A stretch of 64,000 bases of DNA, taken from Sphingomonas azotifigens NBRC 15497. GTDB lineage: Bacteria > Pseudomonadota > Alphaproteobacteria > Sphingomonadales > Sphingomonadaceae. The position numbers were made by a program, and so were the translations under genes. The notes below the pieces were generated by a model. That model did not search any database. It had not been told where the DNA came from and saw only the letters and a program-made list of their open reading frames with translations. Of the stretch, positions 45,944 through 53,958 are shown piece after piece. Position 1 is the stretch's first letter. Every line of letters begins with the position of its first letter. The stretch covers positions 1 to 64,000 of the forward strand of contig NZ_BCTR01000019.1 in assembly GCF_002091475.1 (NCBI RefSeq), written 5' to 3'.

Positions 45944-47881
45944 TCAGAAGCCGACGGCGGCCCGCTCGGGCTTCCACGCCGTTTCCGCCGCCAGTCGCGC
46001 GACGATCTCCTGCGCCGAGAGGTTCCCTGCCTGCCGAAGCTGGCGCGCCACCGTGGCGAAATCACCCGGGGTGAGGGTGCGCAGTTCCTTCAGGGCTGCC
46101 GGTGCCGGCTTGCCGAAGAAGCGCTCGAACGCCAGCGCCGCGCGTGCCTGACCGAGCGGGGCAAGGCCGATCTTGAACACGAAGCGCCGCATCGCTGCCG
46201 GATCCAGCCGTTGGACGTGGTTCGTCGCGGCGATCACCGGCAGCGGATGGCGATCGAGCCAGGTCAGCATTTCGTTCACTTGGCCGGCCTCCCAGTTCTG
46301 CGACGCGGTGGCGCGATCGAACAACAGCGAATCCGCCTCGTCGAACAGCAGCACCTGGCCGCGCTCGCGCGCCTCGGCAAAGGCGTCGGCGATGGCCGCT
46401 TCGGTCCCGCCGACCCAGCGGGACAGCAGGTCGGACGCGCGCTTCGCCACCAGCGGCCGGTCCATCGCCCGGGCGAGGTGATGGGCAAGCGCGGTCTTGC
46501 CCGTGCCCGGCGGGCCGGTGAGCAGCAGCGACACATCGGCCGGGCCCGTCGCCAGCCGCGCGACCAGCGGCGCCAGCGGCGGATCGCTTTCGAACAGATC
46601 GAGGTCGAGCCCGTCGCCCATCGCCGGCGGCAGTTCGGTGCCCCGCAGCGCCCGCACGAGCGCCGCCGCGGGGCGGGCGCCACCATCGGCTTCGCCCGCC
46701 AGCCGTGTCGCGCGGGCGGCGACCCGCAGCACGCTGGCCGCTTCCGGTGCGCGATCGAGCAGCGCCGCGACCAGCGGATGGGCGTCCACGCCTTCCTCGG
46801 CGGCAATCCGCGCCTGGATCCGCCGGGCAGCGCGGGGACCCGGCAGATCGAGCTTCAGCACGAAGCTCATGCGCCGCAGGATCGCCGAATCGATGTTGCC
46901 GATCGCATTGGTGGTCCACAAAACCGGCACCGCATTGGTCTCGAGCAGCCGGTTGACGAACACCTTGCTGCCTTGCCGCCCTTGGAACCAGTCGCCGGGG
47001 GACGGCTTGGCGTCCCCGATCAGGTCCTCCATCTCGTCGAACAGCAGTGCCGCGCCGCCGGTGCGGCCGATCATCCGCTGGGCGAGCTGAAGGGCGCTCA
47101 CCCGATCATGTCGGTTTGGTTCGCAGCCATCGTCGTCCGCCTCGCCAACGCCGTGCAGCGCGAGGCCGGCGGCGCCGGCGAGTGTCCGTGCCAGCTCGGT
47201 CTTGCCGGTGCCGGGCGGCCCGTGGATCAGGATGTTGACTCCGATCGCTCGGGATTGGGTGGCCCCCTGCAGCAGCCTTACGAGGAAGGTCGCATCCGCG
47301 ACATGCGCGAAATCGTCGAGTGCCAGCCGCGCCGGCTGGTTCCGGCCGATGATCGCGGCGATGACCGACTCGCGCTCGGCCGCCGCGCGGTCGAGCAGTC
47401 GCTCGAACGGCCAGCGGATATCGACGTCGACCACGCCCTGGCGTGTCGCGTAGAAGCCGGCGAGCCCCAGCCGCAGCGCGGCGCTGCGCCGCACGGCCCG
47501 ATCGGCGTCGTGCGCCGGGGCACCGGCCAGTTCGCCCAGCAGCGCGGGCAGGTCGCGACCCTGTCCGCTCCACAGCCGGGCGAGCGCCGAGACCCGCGGC
47601 AGCCGGTCCACCGCTACCAGCAGGGCCAGAAAGGCGGCATCGAAGCCGTCGAGCGCCAGCGTCTCCGCCAGCACTTGCGTTACGGCAAGCGCGTGCGGCA
47701 TCGGCGCGCTGTCCTCCCGCTGCGCCAGCGCCTCGCGTGCGGCATCCCAGCTGTGGGTTTCGCCAAGGCCTAGCCACGCAGCATGCTCTTCCGCCCAGTT
47801 CTGCAGGGCGCGGCCGAAGCGCTCGGCACCTACCGCCCCGATCCGGAGCGCCATGCTCCGGACGATCGTCCATTCGTTCAT
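45944..47881 (-). CDS. Double AAA+ domain ATPase
   Basis: About 645 residues. An N-terminal helical region (1-200) is followed by two AAA+ modules. The first has Walker A GPPGTGKTELA (221-228) and Walker B ALLFDEMEDL; the second has GPPGTGKTALAHHLA (456 onward), the pore-like RWVGGTEAAIADAF and Walker B VLLFDEADSLL. Two tandem modules suggest a hexameric unfoldase or remodelling machine in the cytoplasm. No protease or zinc-finger domain is attached. It is on the same strand as, and downstream of, the type III accessory genes, about 420 bases from the lipoprotein gene. The ATG at 47881 follows GGAAGA. The target is unknown. Confidence 0.82.
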   Translation of the reverse strand: MNEWTIVRSMALRIGAVGAERFGRALQNWAEEHAAWLGLGETHSWDAAREALAQREDSAPMPHALAVTQVLAETLALDGFDAAFLALLVAVDRLPRVSALARLWSGQGRDLPALLGELAGAPAHDADRAVRRSAALRLGLAGFYATRQGVVDVDIRWPFERLLDRAAAERESVIAAIIGRNQPARLALDDFAHVADATFLVRLLQGATQSRAIGVNILIHGPPGTGKTELARTLAGAAGLALHGVGEADDDGCEPNRHDRVSALQLAQRMIGRTGGAALLFDEMEDLIGDAKPSPGDWFQGRQGSKVFVNRLLETNAVPVLWTTNAIGNIDSAILRRMSFVLKLDLPGPRAARRIQARIAAEEGVDAHPLVAALLDRAPEAASVLRVAARATRLAGEADGGARPAAALVRALRGTELPPAMGDGLDLDLFESDPPLAPLVARLATGPADVSLLLTGPPGTGKTALAHHLARAMDRPLVAKRASDLLSRWVGGTEAAIADAFAEARERGQVLLFDEADSLLFDRATASQNWEAGQVNEMLTWLDRHPLPVIAATNHVQRLDPAAMRRFVFKIGLAPLGQARAALAFERFFGKPAPAALKELRTLTPGDFATVARQLRQAGNLSAQEIVARLAAETAWKPERAAVGF

Positions 47882-48300
47882 GATGTCTTCCGTTCGCGCC
47901 GACAGCGCGCAAGCTCGCCATGCGAGCCGCGCGGGTACGGCTTTGTCCGTTGGTATTCGGGCTACGGGGCGGCGGATCCGCATCGCCACGCAGCATCGCC
48001 TCGGTTCGGAAGGCGCGTTACGGCAGCGAACGGATCGTACCGGCCGCGCCCATGCAAGGCAGGCGGTCCAGCAATCCAGTTACTCCTGGTGCAGCAGGCG
48101 AAGTGCCTGCGCGGCGCGCCCCTTAGCGCCGTCGTGTCGCCCGCGCAACCAGCCTGGTGGATGGCAAGCGGCTCCACCGCCTTCCAATCGACAGCCAAGG
48201 CGCCCGCGAACGCGTCTTCGAACGCGAGGATGCTGCGTGCCGAGGAAGCTCGGCGCGCGACTAAGATCGTGCCAAGCCTTGGCAACGCCCGCGCACCGGA
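47882..48300. other. Intergenic region between AAA+ ATPase and lipoprotein genes
   Basis: About 420 bases. A 107-codon open frame on the minus strand (47962-48285) has Cys/Arg-rich, low-plausibility composition and no ribosome site. Its middle (VDWKAVEPLAIHQAG) looks slightly protein-like, so a frameshifted remnant is possible. I see no tRNA, repeat or clear terminator. A promoter for the AAA+ gene is expected here. Confidence 0.4.
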
Positions 48301-49209
48301 TCAGCGCTGGCCGCGCAGATACCCCGCGATCTGCGCGTCAAAGCGCCGCGCTGCGCCAGCGATGGGGTCGGCGCTTTGGGCGAGCGCGGAAAGCGCATGG
48401 CGGGCGGCGGCGCCGTGGCGCTTGCTGACAAACAGCGCGAGACCGTTCTCCGCCACCACCGGGTCATAGTCGGTCGCGCCGGCCACGCAGACGAGGTAGC
48501 GGACGACATTGTCGAGTGCCGGGGCGTCGAGCGCCACCTGTTCGACGCTGGCCTCCCCGGCCAGTGCCTTGGGATAGCGGGCATAGAAGGCGTCGGCGAG
48601 GGCGCCGCCGACCTTTCCGTCCGCTTTGATCGCGTCACAAGTGGGAAGCGGCAGGCCTTTTGCGGGGGCGGTTGCCATTGCGGCGTCCTTTGCGGGTGCG
48701 GGCATCAGGCTCGGGAGCAGCGCGTCGTAGCGCGCCGAACAGCGCGGCACCGGATGCTCGCGGCAGCTGATCGTGCGGCTCCTTACCCAGGCATCGCTTG
48801 CCGGTGCCGACGCTGGCGACGGCGTAGGCGATTCCGCTGCGCCGGTCAGCAGGGCCGCGCGTTCTCGCGCCGCGTGCACGGCCGCCTGGGCGAAAGTCAC
48901 CCGCGCCGCGGCGCCACCGGACTCCGCGGCCGTATCGCCCAGTTCCTGAAGTGCCGTGCGGAAGGCTTCAGTCGCTTCGGGACTGTCGATGCCCCGTCCG
49001 GCGGCTGCGATCGCGGTGTCGGCGCAGGCGGTCAGCGCCGATGCGTCGCCATTTGCGCGCGCCTGGCAGGCGGCGTAGGCGTCCTCCTGGCCCGCGGCGG
49101 GCACGGTGGCGGCCGCTTCGCGAGAGGCGTTCGCGGGCGCTTCCGGCGCGGTACCCCCGCACGCGGCAAGTGCAAGGGCCAGAATGCTGGCGTGTCTCGA
49201 GAAACGCAT
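48301..49209 (-). CDS. Lipoprotein of unknown function
   Basis: About 302 residues. A lipoprotein signal peptide, MRFSRHASILALALAACGGT, has the lipobox LAAC. The mature part is Ala-rich and helical with six or so cysteines (for example DAYAACQARA, SCREHPVPRCSARY, LPTCDAIKADG, YLVCVAG) that could pair in the periplasm. No family was recognised. It lies between the peptidoglycan hydrolase and the AAA+ gene in the accessory part of the type III locus, starting 24 bases after the hydrolase stop, so it is probably co-transcribed with it. Confidence 0.72.
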   Translation of the reverse strand: MRFSRHASILALALAACGGTAPEAPANASREAAATVPAAGQEDAYAACQARANGDASALTACADTAIAAAGRGIDSPEATEAFRTALQELGDTAAESGGAAARVTFAQAAVHAARERAALLTGAAESPTPSPASAPASDAWVRSRTISCREHPVPRCSARYDALLPSLMPAPAKDAAMATAPAKGLPLPTCDAIKADGKVGGALADAFYARYPKALAGEASVEQVALDAPALDNVVRYLVCVAGATDYDPVVAENGLALFVSKRHGAAARHALSALAQSADPIAGAARRFDAQIAGYLRGQR

Positions 49210-49233
49210 GCCGATCCTCTACCCCGCAGCGCC

Positions 49234-50979
49234 TCAGCGGTAAAGCGAACGGACCGCCGGCACCTCGACGTTCTGCCCGTTGCCCATGAACCGGGTCACA
49301 TCGATGTTGCGGTCGATATAGTCGGAGATCCAGCCGCGATAGGCCGCGCCCTCATTGCCGCCGGCAGCGTCGAGATAGGCGCCGCGCTGCTTGCTCGGCA
49401 CGTTCGCCTCGAAGGTGCCGTCGCGCAGATACCCCATCTCGCCATCGATCAGCCCACGCGCACCGCCCAGGCCCTCGTGATGGGCGATATAGGCATATTT
49501 GGCGATTGCGGCGGGCGACGCGTCGGCGGGGACATGGCCGCTGTCGCGCAGCGCGGCGACATTGTGCCGGGCATAGTCGGCGCCGGCGAGGATCGACAGG
49601 CGCGGATCGTTGCGTGCCGCGAGCAGCCCCGCCCGATCGGCCACGCGGTTGTCGCTGCCGACCAGGCCGAGCGCCTTGGCTTCTTGGTTGAGGAGGCTGC
49701 CGGGGCGGGTGGCCTCGCCGATCCAGGTGCCGGTGAGGAACTGGGTGAGGCCGGTGGCCGACGAGGTTCCGGCCTTGGAATTGGCCTGCCACACGCCCTG
49801 CGATTTCGCCGCCTCGGCATCGATGATCGCGGCGACGGTCTGCGGCGCCATGCCGGTGCGGTTCGAAGCTTCGAGAATGGCGCCGCGATACTGTTCATTG
49901 GCGCCAAGCGAGAGGTCCTCGGGTGCATAGGCGCCTTGCGGGGCGTCTGCGCCGGCGGCCTGCGGCGCGGCGGGTGCGGCCGCCGGTGCCTGGGCGTCGG
50001 GCTTTACATACACGCCGATCAGGGTGCGACCGCGGCCCGTCAGGCCATTGGCGGCACCGCCGGTGCGGGCGTTGGCCGAGGCATAGTCGCTCGCGAACCC
50101 ATGATCGGTGCGGATTTCGATATGGCCATATTTGGCGTTGCGGTCGGTGGCGCCGGGGGCGGCACCATAGACCAGCACCGCGCCCTTGGGGGCATCATAG
50201 GGCGAGCGGATGTTCGCGCCCGGCTGGTCGAGGAGATTGACGAAGCCGCGCTGCGCCAGCGCGGGACCGGCACCCTTCGCGGCCACGCCGGGCAGATAGT
50301 CGCGCACCGCCCCGGACTGCTGCAGTGCCGTCTTCACCCAGGCATAGCAGCGGCCGATCGACACATGGCCGGCGGCGCGCTGCTCGGCCAGGTCCGCCGC
50401 CTTGATCGACGCCGCGCCCGGCTGCGCTGTGCCGCGGGATTGCGTGCTACTCGGATTTGCAAGCGTCGCCGCCTGGAGCTGGCCCCGCTGCGAACGCTGG
50501 GCAGGGTGCGCCGCGCCCAGCGTCAGCCGCTGCCCGGGGTGGATGCGGTCGGGATGGAGGATGCCGTTGCGCGCGGCGATGTCAGCTACGGTCGTGCCAT
50601 GCGCGGCCGCGATCCCGCGCAGCGTGTCGCCGGGCTTGACCGTGTAGGTCGCAGGCGCGGCGTTCGGCAGGCGGATCTGCTGGCCGACCTGGATCAAGGC
50701 CGGGTTGGCGATGCCGTTGATCTCGGCGAGGCGCTGCCAGCTGGTGCCGTTCGCCGCCGCGATCTCGCTCAGCGTCTCGCCCTTGCGGACTTCGTGGACG
50801 TTCGCGCCTGGCCCGAGATGCGCGAGGCTATCGGGCGAGGAGAGCAGCCGGTTGAGTGCCGAACCGCCGACCGCGCCCGTGCCGCGCTCGCCATCGATCG
50901 GCAGGCCAGCGCCCGCAAGCGGATCGGGGGTGAGGCCGTTCCGCGAACCGGACGAGAGGAGGCTTGCCAGCTGGGTCAT
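49234..50979 (-). CDS. Multidomain LysM peptidoglycan hydrolase without signal peptide
   Basis: About 581 residues. The N-terminus, MTQLASLLSSGSRNGLTPDP, is Ser-rich and not a Sec signal. Two LysM repeats follow (about 61-106 VHEVRKGETLSEIAAANGTS and 111-155 YTVKPGDTLRGIAAAHGTTV). Next is a CHAP/NlpC-like domain with GRCYAWVKTALQ (Cys) and KYGHIEIRTDH (His). The C-terminal lysozyme/transglycosylase-like region (about 370-500) has TVAAIIDAEAAK and SSATGLTQFLTGTWIGEATR. A wall hydrolase lacking a signal, encoded in a type III locus, could be a secreted substrate or a wall-remodelling factor for the machine. A phage-type endolysin origin is the alternative. Confidence 0.78.
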   Translation of the reverse strand: MTQLASLLSSGSRNGLTPDPLAGAGLPIDGERGTGAVGGSALNRLLSSPDSLAHLGPGANVHEVRKGETLSEIAAANGTSWQRLAEINGIANPALIQVGQQIRLPNAAPATYTVKPGDTLRGIAAAHGTTVADIAARNGILHPDRIHPGQRLTLGAAHPAQRSQRGQLQAATLANPSSTQSRGTAQPGAASIKAADLAEQRAAGHVSIGRCYAWVKTALQQSGAVRDYLPGVAAKGAGPALAQRGFVNLLDQPGANIRSPYDAPKGAVLVYGAAPGATDRNAKYGHIEIRTDHGFASDYASANARTGGAANGLTGRGRTLIGVYVKPDAQAPAAAPAAPQAAGADAPQGAYAPEDLSLGANEQYRGAILEASNRTGMAPQTVAAIIDAEAAKSQGVWQANSKAGTSSATGLTQFLTGTWIGEATRPGSLLNQEAKALGLVGSDNRVADRAGLLAARNDPRLSILAGADYARHNVAALRDSGHVPADASPAAIAKYAYIAHHEGLGGARGLIDGEMGYLRDGTFEANVPSKQRGAYLDAAGGNEGAAYRGWISDYIDRNIDVTRFMGNGQNVEVPAVRSLYR

Positions 50980-51065
50980 CGGTCATACTCCTTGGACTTC
51001 GCAAGCCGGTGTACTTGCCCTTGCCGGGAGCGTCTCTAATCGGATCGATTAGGCGGCGGGTTGCC

Positions 51066-51830
51066 CTAGCCGCCGCGCGCCAGAACGAAGCCGCCGGGCG
51101 TGAGGTCGAGCCGGTCCAGGTCGAGCCCCATGCCCTGTGCGCCCTTGCGGACCGCGTTGCCCACCGCGCGCAGCCGGGCCGGGTCGCGCTTGGCCTGTTC
51201 GACGGTTGCGTCGATCAACGCGCTCTGCACCCATAGCGCCTCGGCAAGTTCCTGCTTCTTCGCGTCCGACGCACTGGCGATCCCACCGGTGGCAGCAACG
51301 GCGCTCGCCGCCTGCCGGCGGACCGCCGCCAGGATGGCCGGATCGGGCGTGTCGTTGTTGCCGTGGACGGCCGCCCAGGCGGTGAGCCACCAGAGCGTAT
51401 AGGCGTCGGCGACATTGTCGATGTGGAGCCCGTGCGGCGCAACCAGCGCGCCGATACGCTCGATGAAATCGCCTTGGGCAAACAGCTTCTGCAGATCGGC
51501 GGAACCCGCCGGATCCGCCGCGCGGGTCTTCTGCACGAACGTGGCGAGATTGGCGCTGCGGCGCGCTATGGAGGGGATGTAGCGCAGCGCCGCGGCGTCC
51601 GCCGGTGCGGCTTGCCGGGATGCACTTTCCGGGGGGAGCTGCCTTCCGGTCCGGCGCGCCCGTGCCGCATCCTGCGCCATGCGGTCGTCGAGCATCATGC
51701 TCAGCGGATCGGTGTGGGTGATCGTGGACATGATCATCACCCATCCGGAGCTGTCGACCACCTGCGCCTGGGCCGTGCCTGCGCCAGCTGCCGCGAGGGT
51801 AAGAACGATTGCCGTTGGACGCAGCCTCAT
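51066..51830 (-). CDS. Exported hypothetical protein, paralogue A
   Basis: About 254 residues. A signal peptide (MRLRPTAIVLTLAAAGAGTAQA) precedes a helical domain that is strongly similar to the next gene upstream. Shared blocks are FVQKTRAADPAGSADLQKLF, AQGDFIERIGALVAPHGL, IDNVADAYTLWWLTAWAAVH and WVQSALIDATVEQAKRDPAR. It lacks the C-terminal membrane tail of its paralogue. The family may correspond to DUF6683, but I cannot verify that. The pair arose by tandem duplication. The ATG at 51830 lies 18 bases after the paralogue's stop, so they are co-transcribed. Confidence 0.78.
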   Translation of the reverse strand: MRLRPTAIVLTLAAAGAGTAQAQVVDSSGWVMIMSTITHTDPLSMMLDDRMAQDAARARRTGRQLPPESASRQAAPADAAALRYIPSIARRSANLATFVQKTRAADPAGSADLQKLFAQGDFIERIGALVAPHGLHIDNVADAYTLWWLTAWAAVHGNNDTPDPAILAAVRRQAASAVAATGGIASASDAKKQELAEALWVQSALIDATVEQAKRDPARLRAVGNAVRKGAQGMGLDLDRLDLTPGGFVLARGG

Positions 51831-51847
51831 CAACCTTGTCCTCCGTT

Positions 51848-52678
51848 TCAGCCGCGGCGTTGGCGCAGCACCAGCAATCCGCCGACGCCCATACCGCCCG
51901 CGGCCAGCGCCAATGCCCCATAGCTGCCGGCTTGCCCGGACGCCGGGGTCCTTGCCGGCGTCTCGTTCCGACCGACCCGGGCCGGCACGAATCCTTCCGC
52001 CGTCAGTTCGAACCGGTCGAGATCGAGGCCCATTTGCGCGGCACCCTTGCGCGCCGCGTCGCCGACCGCGCGGAGGCGTTCCGGCTTCTGCTTGGCCTGT
52101 TCCACCGCGCCGTCGATCAGGGCACTCTGCACCCACAGCGATTCGGCGAGTTCCTGCTTCTGGGCGTCCGATGCGCCGGCGATCTGCCCAGTGGCGGCGA
52201 TCGCACCGGCGGCCTGCCGGCGAACGGCGGCGAGCGTGGCGCGGCTGGGGGTATCGTTGTTCCCGCGGGATGCCTGCCAGGCGGTGACCCACCACAGCGC
52301 ATAGGCATCGGCGATATTGTCGATCTGGAGCCCTTGCGGCGCGACGAGCGCACCGATCTTCTCGATGAAGTCACCCTGGGCGAAGAGCTTCTGCAAGTCG
52401 TCGGCGCCGCGCGGGTCGGCCGCCCGGGTCTTGCTGACGAAGCGGGCGAGGTTGGCCGTGCGCCGTGCCTTGGACGGGGTGTAGTGCAGCATCGCCGGAT
52501 TTGCCACGCGGCGGACGCGCGCCTGCGATGCCGCCGTATCGTGCGAGAAGCGATCGGCATGGTCCTGCAGCGCGATCCGCGGTCCTTCGTACAGCATCGG
52601 GCTGATCATCTGGGCCTGAGCCATGCCGGGCACCACGACGCATGCCAGGCCGAGGGAGAGGAGCAAGCGCGACGCCAT
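51848..52678 (-). CDS. Exported hypothetical protein, paralogue B, with C-terminal membrane tail
   Basis: About 276 residues. A signal peptide (MASRLLLSLGLACVVVPGMAQA) and a helical core closely match the gene downstream (RFVSKTRAADPRGADDLQKL, DNIADAYALWWVTAWQASRG, SLWVQSALIDGAVEQAKQKP). At the C-terminus it adds a Ser/Thr/Pro spacer, a Gly/Ala-rich helix (SYGALALAAGGMGVGGLLVL) and RQRRG. That tripartite end looks like a membrane anchor or protein-sorting tail. It sits between the candidate needle gene and its paralogue on the type III accessory strand. The function is unknown. Confidence 0.78.
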   Translation of the reverse strand: MASRLLLSLGLACVVVPGMAQAQMISPMLYEGPRIALQDHADRFSHDTAASQARVRRVANPAMLHYTPSKARRTANLARFVSKTRAADPRGADDLQKLFAQGDFIEKIGALVAPQGLQIDNIADAYALWWVTAWQASRGNNDTPSRATLAAVRRQAAGAIAATGQIAGASDAQKQELAESLWVQSALIDGAVEQAKQKPERLRAVGDAARKGAAQMGLDLDRFELTAEGFVPARVGRNETPARTPASGQAGSYGALALAAGGMGVGGLLVLRQRRG

Positions 52679-52789
52679 CGATACCTCCTGTACAGGTCGG
52701 GTGGATCGTTCCCGACGCCTACGGAATAAAAAGCGAGCCGGGCGAAGTCGATGCTTCGCCCGGCCGTTTGCGATGAACCGCAGCGTTTC

Positions 52790-53425
52790 TTAGCCCTTAC
52801 GAGCCATCGTCGAGAGGCCTTCGCCGATCGTCTTGATCATGTTGGTCGTCGACTGCATCAGGTAGCTGAATTCCTGGGTCGCGACCTGCAGATCGGTCAT
52901 GGTCTTGGTCGACTTGTTGCTCTTCGACTGCGAGTCGTAGGTCTGCGCCAGCGACTGCATCTCGTCGATCTTGGCATCCATCGACTGCGCCATCACCTCG
53001 GCGATGGCGCGCAGCCAGTTGCCGCTGCCGGCCCGGCCCTCGCGCGACCCTTCGGTCTTGGCGCGGTCGCTGCCCTCGCGCGACGCGGCGAAGAGGTTCT
53101 CGGCGACGTTCTCCGCCTGCTGGCTCATCTCGCGGGTCATCGCGCCCTGCTCCGAGGGGGACAGGATGCCGTAGCCGACGGTGCTGACCGCATCGGCGAT
53201 GCTGCCCGGCGCACCGCCGACCGCGGCGCCGAAGCTGCTCTTGGCGATGTCGATCATGCCCTGCGGCAGGCCGAGCTTTTCACCGAGCTGCTGCAGCACC
53301 TGCTGGCCGATCGCCGCACCCAGCGTGCGGACCGCGAGCGATGCCCAGCCCGCCGGACCCATTGCGAGCGACGCCAGGCTGATCGGATTGACCAGGGACC
53401 GCGTAAGACCACCCAAGAGACTCAT
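52790..53425 (-). CDS. Candidate type III needle/filament or translocator protein
   Basis: About 211 residues, cytoplasmic start MSLLGGLTRSLVNPISLASL with no Sec signal. The N-terminal half is small-residue-rich and amphipathic. The C-terminal half is helical and coiled-coil-like: NWLRAIAEVMAQSMDAKIDE, then MTDLQVATQEFSYLMQSTTN and MIKTIGEGLSTMARKG. A hydrophilic helix ending in this pattern resembles EspA/SseB-type filament and needle subunits; this is a pattern resemblance, not a database hit. AAGGA lies 7 bases before the ATG. It is the first gene below the LuxR-type regulator, separated by a palindrome. Confidence 0.6.
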   Translation of the reverse strand: MSLLGGLTRSLVNPISLASLAMGPAGWASLAVRTLGAAIGQQVLQQLGEKLGLPQGMIDIAKSSFGAAVGGAPGSIADAVSTVGYGILSPSEQGAMTREMSQQAENVAENLFAASREGSDRAKTEGSREGRAGSGNWLRAIAEVMAQSMDAKIDEMQSLAQTYDSQSKSNKSTKTMTDLQVATQEFSYLMQSTTNMIKTIGEGLSTMARKG

Positions 53426-53530
53426 GGATCGTTCCTTTCCATCCAGATATCGCGCTCCCCTGGGGAGCCAAGCCGCCGGCACCGTGCCGCCGGTACGAGG
53501 GCAAACTGCCCCGGATCGGGTCCGTACGCG

Positions 53531-53569
53531 CTCCACGATTCGTTTAGCCGGGCTCAACGAATCGTGGAG
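53531..53569. repeat. 39-bp near-perfect palindrome between the LuxR-type gene and the needle candidate
   Basis: Arms CTCCACGATTCGTT (53531-53544) and 53556-53569 are perfect reverse complements. The centre adds a further AGCC/GGCT pairing after one mismatch. It lies 9 bases after the LuxR-type stop and about 105 before the next start. There is no T tract. It could be a processing hairpin that sets different levels for machine and substrate genes, a terminator, or an operator. Confidence 0.7.
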
Positions 53570-53577
53570 GGGCGGGG

Positions 53578-53958
53578 TCATTCGAGCGGCAGGAAGAGCA
53601 GTCCTGCCAGACTGTTGAGCTCACGCACGCCGTCGAGATCGAGCTTGCGGATCGCGTTGTTCATGTGCGTGCGCACCGTGTTCTCGGTCATGTTGAGCAA
53701 GGTGCCGATGTCGCCATTGGCACGGCCCCAGCCGAGGAAGCGGAGCACCGCCGCCTCGTTGCGGGTGAGCGTCTGCAGGCCGGCCAGGTGCAGCAGCGGC
53801 ACGCGCCAGCCGGGCACGGTGAGTTCGCCGATGCGGATCTCGCGGGTGGCGGCGCCGCGCCGTTCTTCGGCGGCGCGCAGCTCGGCGATCAGCTGGGCGA
53901 GCTGCTCGGCATCGCTTGGCGGCGGCGCTGGCGCGCGGAGGACGGTGGCGCTGGTCAT
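53578..53958 (-). CDS. LuxR-type helix-turn-helix regulator of the type III locus
   Basis: 126 residues. The C-terminal GerE/LuxR DNA-binding domain (about 62-122) reads LQTLTRNEAAVLRFLGWGRA, NGDIGTLLNMTENTVRTHMN and NAIRKLDLDGVRELNSLAGL. The N-terminal 60 residues are a short helical and beta segment, not a receiver or autoinducer domain. The start overlaps the sctT stop by ATGA, so it is made with the export apparatus. It may feed back on the locus, but the target is not shown. Confidence 0.85.
   Translation of the reverse strand: MTSATVLRAPAPPPSDAEQLAQLIAELRAAEERRGAATREIRIGELTVPGWRVPLLHLAGLQTLTRNEAAVLRFLGWGRANGDIGTLLNMTENTVRTHMNNAIRKLDLDGVRELNSLAGLLFLPLE

Noticed and set aside
47962..48285. 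107-codon minus-strand frame between the AAA+ and lipoprotein genes
   Set aside because: No ribosome site, Cys/Arg-rich composition and no family resemblance; kept only as a possible remnant in the intergenic note.
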